From Pyrenochaeta sp. MPI-SDFR-AT-0127 (taxonomy: Eukaryota > Ascomycota > Dothideomycetes > Pleosporales > Cucurbitariaceae), in the NCBI GenBank assembly GCA_020747015.1, contig JAGTJM010000152.1:1-22428 (forward strand): 22,428 nt of DNA. The letters are read 5' to 3'. This document shows, piece by piece, positions 1 to 10,037 of the stretch. The translations under genes were made by a program, and so were the position numbers. The notes under the pieces are model-generated. The model was given only the letters and a program-made list of their open reading frames with translations, did not search any database and was not told the DNA's origin. Numbering within the stretch: the stretch's first letter is position 1; every line of letters begins with the position of its first letter.

Positions 1-1
1 T

Positions 2-1777
2 AGCACCATCGCCGCTAGATGTGTTGCTTTGAGTACCGCAATTTCTAAGGCATGGTTTTTCAAACCTACCATTTTCTAGACATTTTCTAACCAGCTACTG
101 GATGGCAGATAATTACCGACGCTGGCAGCTTCGCACGCCGGGTCCGTGACTCGAGACATACCATAAATGTGGTCGATTCCGAACTTCTCGCGATGAAGAC
201 ATGCCTCGAAATTGCGCAGGATGATTTCTCGCCATCCGGCGTAATCTTTCCAACATCTCTCCTAGAAGCTGTGTCTGAAATCTTGGACTATTGCTCAACT
301 TCAAGCGAAGAGTTGCACAAGGCTGTTGTGAGGTTAATTGCTAGCGGTACGCAGAACGAAGATTGGGAACGTTTTAGAAACGGTGATCTGCCGTTCCTGC
401 AGCGGGATTTGGAGGTTCTGCGATCTGTTCTTGATTTGGCTCTCGATCACGTCTCAATGTGAGTATATTGTACGTGTGTTCTATAGTTATACTGATATGC
501 GTAAGCTTCACCGATAGAACATCCCTAAGATCCCCGACTTTCGACAACACCGGTAATTTACTTTCCGACCTCCTGACGAGGAATGATCTAGAAAGAGAAC
601 GCATTGAGGATCTTGACAGAGAGAATCTTCTAACACTGTCTTTATCGTTAGATAAGCTCAAAACGAGCACTGAAAGCATGCTCGAGATGATGGATGGGGA
701 TGAGGTTAGGCATCGAAAGAGATCTGAACCACTCGAACTTTCTTCAGATGACGCGCACCAAAGCGGAGATCGTCATCCAACTCATATACACTCTCCCGAG
801 TCCACAATGACAAAGGGAATCGGAGCATGGCTTACGAATGTCTCCTCATATACCGTGCAGCGACCCAGCGATGGCCCCAAACACATCAACATCTACAATC
901 TAAGGAAAATTTTGAGCGAGAAACATCATCAAGAGCTAAATCTCTCGCGTGACACATTCTATACTGAGAGCATTACCTCAGGCAGCCGTAGCCAATCTTC
1001 CAAACCGTCAAAGCCCAAGAAATCGCGCAGCCTTCCCCGAAATGGATCACCGCATACTGTCATTCAGACACGGAACTTCGAGAAACCTGCATCTTGCGCG
1101 GCTTCCACGACACTCAGTTCAGTTGTCTCACTTCCCTGCCAAGCCATCACATCCGATAAAATCGCCATCGCGAAAAGTAAGCGGAAAGAACTGTCCCAAG
1201 ACCAAAGAGTCGCTATCGACTGGGGTCTCTGCCACATCTTGCGCACCACCTCACCTGCCGATGTTGAAAGGATGCTCTGGAGGGCGCAAATCCCAATGTT
1301 AAAGATCCCGAATTTGGGTTCCTGATCATCAGAGCTGCGTTCGAGTTGTCGGTAGATGCTATGCAGCTGCTTTCGGAATATGGCGCGGAGGTAGTGAGAA
1401 AAGCGCCAAATCAATATTTTGATGCAATTCATGCTGCGGTGTTAGGGAAGAGAATGGAGAATGTGCAGTTCCTTGTAGAAATTGGTGTCTCGATCGAGAC
1501 GGCGAATACAAACGGCGAGACACCATTACATCTGGCAATCAAAACTCCAGGAGCATACCCAATTGCGAAGTATCTTCTCGAAATGGGTGCAGACGTCAAC
1601 ATAGGCGCAAAAGAAGCTGGGACTCCACTACAAATCGCACTCTCGGCGTCAAAACTCGATTCTAGAGAACGGAGCACGATAATTGAATTGCTCCATTCGC
1701 ATGGAGCGGAAGGCGAGCTGAATGCGGAATCCCGTGTTGGACGAGGAAAGGGGCTGAGCGTGTTGGGCCTGATATGA
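2..1777 (+). CDS. Ankyrin-repeat protein with fungal helical N-terminal domain; 5' end off window, apparent frameshift
   Basis: Proposed exons are <2-49, 109-458, 518-about 1276, then a shifted frame to 1777. The first intron (50-108) would be GC-AG with a CTAAC branch site. The second starts at GTGAGT (459) and ends at 517 or 505; both keep frame. The N-terminal part resembles the helical domain that heads many fungal ankyrin/STAND-type proteins: ELLAMKTCLEI, a helical middle, then LRSVLDLALDHVS. A low-complexity Ser/Lys/Arg-rich linker follows. The C-terminal third is ankyrin repeats (GANPNVKDPEFG, AIHAAVLGKRMENVQFLVEIG, NGETPLHLAI, AKYLLEMGADVN, GTPLQIAL), ending GKGLSVLGLI. From VERML in one frame to EGANPNV in the next, one base appears to be missing at about 1276-1282, so this copy may be a pseudogene or contain a sequencing indel. 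Ankyrin repeats mediate protein-protein binding; the partner is unknown. An in-frame Met at 193 is the first internal ATG if the upstream exon is wrong. Confidence 0.72.
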
Positions 1778-2282
1778 GTTTAAGTCTATTTCCATGGGTT
1801 GTACTGCGCGGCGGATTTCTGTATCCACATCCAAACGCAACTGAAGCTCTATTCCTCGGCGTCAACTTGAACACAGCCGACTCTCCTTCATCCAACTCCC
1901 ACTCAAGATACGTCCGCGCTCCCAATATCTTCTCCGCCCCAAACGTCTGTCACACAGTAACTCACCAGCAGCTGCAGGACCTTTAACTTCGCAAAAATCC
2001 TCTGCATCCCTTTCTCACGGCTCGTTGACCCATCATCCCACGGATATTCGCCAACAAACCACAACCTCATCCTTCTCATCAAACGGCTCTGCCTCCTATA
2101 TCTGTAGCTACGAGTGATTTCGCGAGTCATCCGGATTTACGAACGCGGGTGAGGTAGGAAATGCGCAATCGTCATGAATGGCGAAGATTTCTGGGTTCGT
2201 GAGGAACGATGTGTTCGTTGGGGATAGGAGGGTGAGATCATCTGCAACCTAAATTGGGATACCTGTTACGATCTATAGACTC
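1778..2282. other. Intergenic, no gene seen
   Basis: Short open stretches occur on both strands, but none has recognisable motifs, a splice pattern or convincing codon use. It contains the 3' flank of the ankyrin gene. Confidence 0.5.
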
Positions 2283-2729
2283 ATATATGCGCCGCTGGGC
2301 GTCGGCGACTTAGTTGAGTGGTGCTGTTGTTGCCGATTATGCAGGAATCGAGGTCCTGGTAGCCTTTCAGTGAGCGGGATTGGGTCAGCTTTGAAGCTAT
2401 CGATAACGCTGTTCTGGTTCGTAATGATGCTGATTTGCTTTTTTATGGTCTTCTTTAGGTTCGCAATGAGCAACCCGACTTCTGGGTTCGTGTCTCTCCC
2501 TCCGCGATCGGGAGCAGCGGCAGCGCTTGCGGATTGCTCATTCTGTGTTGATCTTGGCGCGATTGTTTGTGTTCTCAATGTGCTGGGCTTCGAGGACCTT
2601 TGCACTAGGTTTCTTGTGCGGCATTTTGGCGGTGCTGCTGGCTGAGCCGGAGGTAATGGTGCTGTGGGAGTGCGTCTCAGAGTTGAGGCTGCCATCGGAG
2701 CTCGGGGGCTAGTCTGACCTTGAGCCCAT
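2283..2729 (-). pseudogene. Decayed LINE (Tad/I-like) ORF1-type fragment, tentative
   Basis: Reading the minus strand from an ATG at 2729-2727 gives MGSRSD, a TAG stop, then a Ser/Thr-rich stretch (SDGSLNSETHSHSTITSGSA) that ends at a TGA. A second minus frame continues with PDRGGRDTNPEVGLLIANLKK and a heptad-like segment (TIKKQISIITNQNSVIDSF) typical of a coiled coil, then loses similarity. An N-terminal Ser/Thr-rich region followed by a basic coiled coil resembles the gag-like ORF1 of fungal non-LTR retrotransposons. No RNA-binding CCHC motif, endonuclease or reverse transcriptase was found beside it, so it would be a short 5' fragment. The one early stop is at a possible CAG-to-TAG change, but the region is not AT-rich, so RIP is light at most. 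A small host gene with a coiled coil is the alternative. Confidence 0.33.
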
Positions 2730-4148
2730 GGAGATCAGGGGCTTAGGCGATTTTACCACGATCTTCCGTTGGCCACTGATATTTGTGGGGACATCCTGGT
2801 AGGCTCAGCAGAGGATGTCGGAGATGCTCTAATGCGGTTGTGAGGCTTGGCCTTGCACGTGTCATGTAAGCCATTGATGAAAGGGGATCTTTGAGAAGAT
2901 CCAGCATGTGGCAAAGCCGACATTGTTCGTACAGTTCAAATAACGTTCGAGGGACGCCTAGTTCAGACGGGATGGCTGGGCATCTTACGATGTCAGGACC
3001 TAGGATGTGATGTGCTGCGTTTACTGGCTAACAGTCATGAGTATAATCCCCGTGTTCTGGAAAGAGCCTCACTAGGTGTGAAACATCTAGATATTGGATA
3101 ATGGGTATGCACGGAAGGCAACATTTGGAACGCCAATAAGAACGGCACACTACCACCGGGGATTAGAAGGCCATCATCGTCTCAATTCGCTGACATCAAG
3201 TCGGATGCGGTAAGACTGTCTAGGGAGGTGCAAGGGCATGGCACATCAAATGGCTCCATTGATAGTCCATTATGGCTCGGTGAAGAGGAGATCTGAGTCA
3301 AGTTTCGTGTGTTGTCCTTCGCAGTCCTAGCACATGGTAGAACACGGATCCCTAGAACCGCAACGGTCAACCTTCCCTAGCAGGAGATCTCTATATACCA
3401 AGGCTGCCGCATACATGCGCAACCTGTTTAACCCTCGTCAAAGCTTCCGCGGATGTCAGCCACTCGCTTAAACGGAGACCCAGACCGAAGGTTGCGGTTG
3501 GAGTAAGTGTCATCATCCTTGAAGCGCGTCGTGCCTAAGACATCGCGCCTAAGTAAATCCCCGAAGTAAACCCTCGAAGTAAACCCCGGAATTAAACCAC
3601 CGACGTAAAAACTATATTTAGTCATTATCATCCAGTCCTCACCGGTCTATAGGATCGGCGATACCTTCTCACTCACCATTCGCTGGTCGCCTTGAAAGTT
3701 GATAGGGGCAATTGAGCCAGTAGAAGCCGAGTCATAAGTTTCTAGTTGTCGTAAGTAGAGGCTAAGACGAAAGATGTGGAAATGCAGATGTAAGCATTTC
3801 GCGTGTGACACCACTGCTTCAGGTGCCGGAGCCGACTATAAGCATGGTGGTTTTTGAATCGACGACGCTTTCCAAGGTATGCAGGAGCGGAGGAAAGACC
3901 ACGAAGATGCCCTGAGACCAACTTACGATGGTTCAGCCTGGTTGTTGGGGCCTTGCAATTGAGTAAGGGTTAAAGTGCACGGTATCTTGGATTCATCTGG
4001 ACTACTAGAATTCATGTATGGACACTTGTCTCTTCCTATTCACTTCCATTATCAGGACTTTCGACTATATCTGAATGTCTTATCATCTCCCTTGAATTGA
4101 GCTCTCGTTGTCGTCCTAAGGGGCGTTCATCGTCAGCCATTACACAAG
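2730..4148. other. Intergenic, no gene seen
   Basis: No reading frame here has recognisable motifs or paired splice sites. It holds the 13-bp tandem repeat at 3548-3612. The last about 150 bases, before the small gene at 4149, are pyrimidine-rich on + (for example around 4030-4100), as is common in fungal promoters. Confidence 0.45.
3548..3612. repeat. Five-copy 13-bp degenerate tandem repeat
   Basis: Consecutive 13-base units: CCTAAGTAAATCC, CCGAAGTAAACCC, TCGAAGTAAACCC, CGGAATTAAACCA, CCGACGTAAAAAC. The middle two differ by one base and the outer ones are more diverged, the usual pattern for an old slippage array. The unit length is not a multiple of three and there is no gene here, so it is not a protein repeat. 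Confidence 0.75.
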
Positions 4149-4883
4149 ATGATTCAATCCTCTTCAACGCTGGTCAACTCTGAGATTCCCAGCTCGCCAC
4201 TCTTACCGTATGTCAGCTCTTCATCGAAGTCATTCCTCATTCTTTGTGAGCCTATATATTCTCCTGACAAGTCTCTGACTACTTTGCGAAAGTAATCACT
4301 TATTTCTCCCCTTCGCTCATGCTAGCGATGAGAACCTTGACCCATCTTATGTTAGTCAAATTATTTCACCGAACACCACACAAAGTTTGCAGGATGGTCT
4401 TCTCGGCGCAGACGCCGCTTTCGATATCAGTCATATAGGCGCACAGTTCGTTGACACGTCTATGTCGTCTTGTAGAGATTCTTTCGAATCACTCGGTAAG
4501 TCGCTTCATGATAAATCCTAGTCACGCACTTCATGCCTCTTCCTTTAGACCACGCTAATTTCAAGTCCCCAGATCTCACCGTACCTGCCCAAGGGCCGCG
4601 GACTTCATCATTGCATATGCCTACATTAGACGATCGTCCATTATTCCTCTGTGAGTCGCGGCTTCTCGAGCCTTGCATTCACTCACACTTCGATCCGTGG
4701 ATACCGGACACCACCACTGAGCATGTGTTTCATGTGCTCGAGGATGTTTTCGATGCGGAATGGACGTTCCTAAAAAAGGGTTTGTTTGTGTGGGCTTTTG
4801 AACATTTTCTCGCGTTGTCGCTGCTGGAGATTGTGAGAGTGCGGTGGACGTTGAGGATGTTGTCGGCGGAGGAGCCCGACTAG
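4149..4883 (+). CDS. Hypothetical protein, three exons, about 187 aa
   Basis: Exons 4149-4207, 4326-4495 and 4549-4883 join in one open frame of 187 codons plus a TAG stop. Intron 1 begins GTATGT and ends GCTAG; intron 2 (53 nt) begins GTAAGT and ends CCTTTAG after a pyrimidine run. Two independent canonical introns that both restore frame are good evidence of a real gene. The N-terminal half is acidic and Ser/Thr/Asn-rich and looks disordered (DENLDPSYVSQIIS, LLGADAAFDISHIGAQFVD). The C-terminal half is more ordered, with HSHFDPWIPDTTTEHVFHVL and the hydrophobic helix-like FVWAFEHFLALSLLEIVRVRW. There is no signal peptide at the start. The hydrophobic stretch near residues 150-172 could be an amphipathic helix or a weak membrane segment. 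I do not recognise the family. It lies just left of the transposon stack and may be lineage-specific. Confidence 0.62.
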
Positions 4884-5098
4884 GTTAGCCCGTATCATTG
4901 CTGGCGCCGGGGATAGATGAGCTCATATACCTAGTCCGAGGAATGAGAGGAGTTTTCCGAGGGCGGACCTGCGGGGTGATGTCATCTTCTAGACATGGGG
5001 TTCCTCTGTAGGGCCAGTCTTCCCCTCAACCATTTTCTTCTCACTCCCATCGAGTTCAGTATATCTCGACCATACATGGGGCACTTTAACCAGTTATT

Positions 5099-5130
5099 AT
5101 AACCGTTATTGGTTATAACCGTTATTGGTT
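5099..5130. repeat. Exact 16-bp tandem duplication beside the MULE end
   Basis: Two identical copies of ATAACCGTTATTGGTT (5099-5114 and 5115-5130) abut the left inverted repeat of the MULE. The unit has inverted ends (AACC...GGTT). It is not mutated in the RIP direction. It is not repeated on the right side of the element, so it is not a simple target duplication. Confidence 0.8.
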
Positions 5131-5131
5131 A

Positions 5132-5199
5132 GGCTGCTGAGATTTGTCCCCCCGTTTTTGAGATTTGTCCACCCTTTGAGATTTGTCCCCCGCGCTAGT
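5132..5199 (+). repeat. MULE left terminal inverted repeat with three iterated motifs
   Basis: It contains three direct copies of GAGATTTGTCC (starting 5139, 5160 and 5178) and ends CGCGCTAGT. The reverse complement of 7936-8002 matches along its length, with G-to-A differences (AAGATTTATCC) on the right side. The left copy is essentially unmutated. The iterations are candidate transposase-binding sites. Confidence 0.88.
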
Positions 5200-5242
5200 A
5201 CTAGTGGAAATTATTTACTCAACCTAGCCTAGCGCGTAATCT

Positions 5243-7855
5243 ATGAACGCGACACCAGTACGAAAACGGCGCGTCTTCGTCACACGCAGAATTATGCACA
5301 GGCGACTATGGTATTAAGGTTATTATTAGTTATCTTATCTTAGTATAGAAGATATTACGCCTCCTCTAGATCTTATTTACGACTCCTATAAAGAAATATA
5401 TAAAGCCCTTAAGACTTATAGCATATAACTTAGCTACGGGTTTATCCTTAAGCGGAGTAAACCTTATAATTCTAATATTAAAACACGATATTACTATTAC
5501 TATAATTAATTTAGAAACTACTAGTTAAGCGTAAAGATACTAAGTATAAGTACACGGTTAATAGGATATCTCTTTAAGCTTATTATCTTTAAGGTAAAGT
5601 ATAATAACTAGTAGAAGCTAGAGGTTTAGGATAAGTATTATAATTACCCTTAATCTATTAACCCTAGTATATATAATATTTATCGCAGGCGTATATTAGT
5701 ATAGAAAGAAGTAATTAAGTTAATAACCTATACTAGGGCGCAGCTAATATAAATACTAGCTATAACTTAAAGGGAAGACTAAGATATACTAGTCTCTATA
5801 ACTAATATCTAGGGTAAGAGGAAGGTAATTTAGGAGAAATACTTAAATAGGAGAAGTCTAATAGAGATATTACTAGACGACTTATTTATAGTAGACTAGA
5901 TATTTACTATTAAGAAGGACGATAATAACTATATATAAAATCTCTTCTTCGCCTACTAGAAGTAGGTTAACCTACTTCTCGCTAACCTAGATATACTCTT
6001 AATAGATTATACCTACTAAATGAATAAGTATAAGCTCCTACTATTATATATACTTAGCTGTACTAGTCTATAGATCTTCTTCTCTATAGCCTTCTACTTC
6101 CTTAGTAATAAGACGTAAGTAGACTACTATTAGGTAATCGCGAACTTCCTCCTTAAGATAGGGATATAATAACTATAAGTATTTATTAGCGATTAGGAGG
6201 AAGTATTAAAGATAGTAGCTCGCTCGCTACTCCTAGGAGTTCCTTAACTCTTATACGTATAGTATATTAATAAGAACGTCTAGGTAAAGGCCTAATAGGC
6301 CTAGCCAGACACTAATAGTAGGATAAAAGAGGAGAAGTAGAAGATTACTAAATATAGAGCTGCGTTTATAAAGCGTTAGACTTAGGTATACCTACTCTAG
6401 CGGCTAGAATACTTTAAATAAAGCGTTTCTGTAACTAAATTACTCCTTAAACTAACTAGAGTAGCTTATCTACGCAAAAAGACTACTAGAGTTCTAGTTT
6501 AAGTAGGATAAACTACTTAAAGATTATAGCTACTAGCAAGAGCTCTATAGATATCTAAGAGAGAACTAATACCTTACGCGTACTAAGTAGATAGTAGCGT
6601 AGACTTCTTATTACTAATACTATAATATAATTATAAGCTTACCTATTAAAGGAATATATAAGGTCTTAAAGGACTACTTTATAACCTCCTAAGGTAACTT
6701 ACTACGCGTTATAGAGAGGATTAGGTAAATAGTTAAGAGTTAATATAATAAATATAGGAAAGAAATAGCCTCTTCTAGGTATAGCGTTAAATTCGGGTAT
6801 AGACTAGAGTTAATACTATTCCTACCTCCTAGCATCTATAATATCCTAACGCCGCTAGTAATTAAGTAGATTAGGTAATAGGATCTACTGCGCTAGAAAG
6901 AGTAGAGATAGCGTTATAGTAGATATCCTTATTTAGGCCTTTTTAAGAAAATAAATAGTCTTCTATATCGCTATACGCTATAAGAAGTAATAACGGCTAG
7001 ATTAATATTAAGACTAAATTATCTATACGATAATTACTAGCGCTATTAAGGTAAGTAAGGACCGTCTATACACTTATCTCTAAGGCTATATTATTCTATT
7101 CTAGAGCTGCTTACCGCGTAGATAAGAGGTAGACTAAGGAGAAATAAGGTATTAACTTAGCGAGATCTATTAGCTTTTAAACAACGCGTACTACCTTCTA
7201 TTCCTTACTTCTAACCTCTATATTAACCCTATAGTTAAACCCTTACTAAAGCTCTACGATAAGTAAATACCTCTATAACTATATTAATTCCTATATCTAT
7301 AGTAAGTATAAATCCTATAACTACCTATATATCTATATTAATCCCTGCGCCTACTCTTATACCTACTCTTACCTCCCCTTATTCGTCTCCGCCTATTACT
7401 ATTACTATATCTATTATAGTAGCTTTACCTCCTACCTAGCGTCCCCTATTATTATAAGAGTTCCTAGGTAATATTAAGAGTCGACGGTCTTAGCCCGTTC
7501 TATATAAATGTAATAATATAATCTTAGTAACTAACTTCTTAATAGAGATAGGGTAGGAAGATAACTCTATAGAGTTAGTAGAAGCGCGGAATATAGCTCT
7601 CGCTATAGAAGGGCTTTTTACTTCTTATACTCCTACTATAGCCTAGAACTATTACTTTAGAGATATAGAAGCTTTCTATACTAAGAGATTTGCGTAAGTT
7701 AATACTTAGAATGCACTTATTAAGTCTTATAATATTCCTCTACCGCGGCCTAAGCGTGCTATAGTAGTAGTAGCTCTAGAGGCGTAGAAGGCTCTTAGCC
7801 TACGTAAAAGATAATAACGTTAATAGAAAATAAATTTTATTATATAAATAATCTA
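5243..7855 (+). pseudogene. MULE transposase, RIP-destroyed
   Basis: From an ATG at 5243, one frame (interrupted by many TAA/TAG at CAA/CAG positions) shows a FAR1-type DNA-binding region (PPLDLIYDSYKEIYKALKTY, then at about 5560-5690 a degraded zinc-binding stretch ending INPSIYNIYRRR). The MULE catalytic core follows: LFFAY near 5942, then LLANLDILLIDYTY, where the aspartate corresponds to the first DDE residue. Next come NKYKLLLLYILSCTSLQIFF, SDQEEVLKIVARSLLLGVPQ and the cysteine/histidine-poor remains of a SWIM-like zinc finger around 7090-7150. The C-terminal part (IPLPRPKRA, at about 7730) is in a different frame, so at least one indel is present besides the stops. (Q in the quoted motifs stands for TAA/TAG codons read as mutated CAA/CAG.) The active protein would bind the inverted repeats and cut and paste the element; this copy cannot encode it. 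Confidence 0.8.
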
Positions 7856-7935
7856 GCATTAGTACTCCCCTTAGATATCTAGAATTAGTATACTTTAATT
7901 AGCCGTAATCTATTATTTTATTAATTAATTTTAAG

Positions 7936-8002
7936 ACTAGCGCGGGGGATAAATCTTAAAGGGGGGATAAATCTTAAAAATAGAGGATAAATCTTAGTAG
8001 CT
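7936..8002 (-). repeat. MULE right terminal inverted repeat
   Basis: Read on the minus strand it aligns base for base with 5132-5199, with three copies of AAGATTTATCC in place of GAGATTTGTCC. The G-to-A changes are the expected result of RIP on CA (TG) sites. It ends AGTAGCT at 8002, next to host pogo-type sequence. Confidence 0.85.
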
Positions 8003-8036
8003 ACGTTATAGATCGTAGTAGCGCGTCGCTAGCGTA

Positions 8037-8089
8037 ACGTAATCCGATACTAAATATACACTAATACTTAACGAGCACTTAGCGCTACA
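8037..8089 (+). repeat. Pogo-A left terminal inverted repeat (mutated)
   Basis: Aligned without gaps to the reverse complement of 10152-10204, it differs at 17 of 53 positions. All 17 are transitions, and 15 are C-to-T or G-to-A in this left copy. Confidence 0.85.
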
Positions 8090-8118
8090 CCTATACACTA
8101 ACTTTAAAATTGTATAGT

Positions 8119-10037
8119 ATAGCGAATAACTAAGATATAGAGAAAGTACTTAATACGTTACGCTCGCAAAAGAAGCCTAATTTTAATACTACTGTAAATT
8201 AGTTTAATATTAATCGTGTAACGCTCGTAATACGCTTTAAAGGCGAATATATACCTAGAGGGTAAGTAGTCTCTATATACTATAAACTTCTTACTACTAC
8301 CTAGAAAGAGGTATTACTAGATTATATTAATAAGCTTACCCTCTAGGGGTTAACTCCTACACCTTAGATACTAGAGAATCTAGTTATAGAGATCGTGTAT
8401 AAGCCTATTAGCGAGCGCTAAGTAGAACGCTTTAGAAAATACTATTCCGAGTGTATTTCTAGTATCTACCTTCGCCCTATTAATAAAACTCGTTAAGTTA
8501 CTAATAATTCGGTATATTTTAAATATTACTTCTAAAATATAAGAGAGTATTATTATAACTTCTTTCTCTATAGCTTATATAGAGTATAATACTAATATTA
8601 CTCTAGCTAGGCGAGATAATTAAGAAATACTATATCCGCCCTAGTAATATATATAAATTTAATAAGAAGGGCTTCCTCCTAGGCATCTACCCTGCTATAA
8701 AACGTATTATTTCAATTAAATACCTTCGTAGTAAGCGGGTTCTAGGGGTAAAGCAGGATAGAAGCCGTAAATTTATCTCTCTCCTCGCCTGTATTTGTGC
8801 CGATAGTATAGCGCTCCTACCTAGCCTAATATATTAATTAGAGTTAGGAGATCTTTAAGATATATAGCTTAAAGACTTTAATTTATTATTAGAGTAAGCG
8901 TACTTCGCCGTCTCGAAGAAAGGCTAGACTAACGAGGAACTAGGGTTCTCGTAGCTAACTAAGATCTTCGAGCCTTATATAAGACAAAAGGCAGGCAATT
9001 TAAGGCGTTTCCTTATCCTTGATAGTTACTTAAGCTATAACAATCTTCGCTTTATTAATTTCTGCGATAGCTATAATATTCTCTTCGTAATCCTCCCTTC
9101 TTACTTAACGCATCGCCTATAACTACTTAACGTCAGCATCTTTGCGCTACTTGCAAAGGCGTATTTAATAGGCATTAACCAGCTAATCTAGCGCTCTTAT
9201 AGTTTCTTAAGAGTTACTAAACGTACCTTTTAGCCGATTTTTCATAAGGTATAGGGAATGGCGCTTACGTTTAAGAATATCCGCTCCGTATTCGCAGCTA
9301 CGGCTATTTTCCTATTCTAACTATAAAAAGTACTAGCGTAGGTTTAAAAGAAGACTCCTTTACTATTATTAAGTGATATTAAGTAAGCTTAAAAAACTCC
9401 GGGATCTGTACACGGTATCTAGCGCATAGTTAAGGTAATTACGCGGGATTAACAGCTACTTAACGAGGAGATTTATTAACTTATTAAAGCTAGCGAAAAA
9501 CTCGCAATTCGTAATAAGATTCTAGAATATAAGAATCTTAACCTGCGTAATACACTTATTACAGAGTAAAAAAGGTAAAAAAAGGGGAAAGCGATAGGTC
9601 TTTTTAATAAAGACTGGCGCAGAGAGGCGCAATTCTTCTCACCTACTAAAGTAGAAGCCGTACAGCAGCGTGCTATTAAAATTAAGCTTCAGAAAGAGAA
9701 AGAACGCATTAATTTAGCTAATCGACGTATCTAAAGGTATATTAAGAAGGAAGAAAAGGCTAGGGAGGCTTAAGAGCGAAGAGAAGCGCGGATTTAGGCA
9801 TAGGAAGCGAAGCGCTAAGAAGCTGCAGCTCGGAAGCGCCAGAAAGAGGAGGAAAGGTAACTTAAGCTAGCCAGCCAGCAGCTAGCTAGTGACCAGCGGA
9901 ACCAGCAGAATCAGGATAAAGCAAAAACTAAGCAGCTGAAGCGAAAGCAGCTTGTATAGAGCAGTGCAAGTCCAAAGAGGCGGAAAACTGGTGTTGCCCG
10001 GTTAGGACGCAGTATCCAGTTACCAGAGCGATATTAG
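8119..10037 (+). pseudogene. Pogo-A transposase (CENP-B HTH + DDE domain), inactivated
   Basis: The start codon is probably ATA at 8119 (ATG mutated), followed by an N-terminal helix-turn-helix (DIEKVLNTLRSQKKPNF). The CENP-B-type DNA-binding domain reads DYINKLTL, then V-ERF and SSIYLRPINKTR. Up to about 8545 it is in one frame; from about 8620 it is in another, so there is an indel between. The DDE core follows: NIYKFNKKGF (8646), where family members have NIYNFDEKGF, so the first catalytic Asp is Asn; SKRVLGVKQD; LLACICAD; LDSYLSY (9018) for LDGHSSH; and LLNVSIFALLAKAY, where the PLD aspartate is Asn. The basic tail contains a likely nuclear signal (PKRRK) and ends near GRSIQLPERY. Stops are TAA/TAG at Gln positions throughout. 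In the family this enzyme cuts at the inverted repeats and inserts at TA; this copy has lost two catalytic residues as well as its frame. Confidence 0.86.

Larger units (their letters stand above)
5132..8002 (+). mobile_element. Mutator-like DNA transposon (MULE), RIP-inactivated
   Basis: About 2.87 kb bounded by inverted repeats of about 67 bp (5132-5199 and 7936-8002). The inside is AT-rich and nearly free of CA and TG. Conceptual translation shows the layout of a fungal Hop/FAR1-type MULE transposase in many broken pieces. The right repeat abuts a pogo-type sequence (8003-8036), so the element landed in another transposon. I could not find a clean 9-bp target duplication: the nine bases on the left (TATTGGTTA) and on the right (ACGTTATAG) do not match, which suggests later rearrangement of the left flank. 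Confidence 0.82.

Noticed and set aside
1774..2130. Short frames downstream of the ankyrin gene as additional exons
   Set aside because: The ankyrin frame already ends with GKGLSVLGLI, a natural-looking terminus, and no conserved sequence continues.
2370..2712. Two + strand open frames, one with a hydrophobic segment
   Set aside because: They are the complement of the LINE-like frames on the minus strand and have no support of their own.
5200..7930. AT-rich block as mitochondrial DNA, a centromere core or an origin
   Set aside because: It has transposon inverted repeats and a readable mutated transposase; the composition is explained by RIP.
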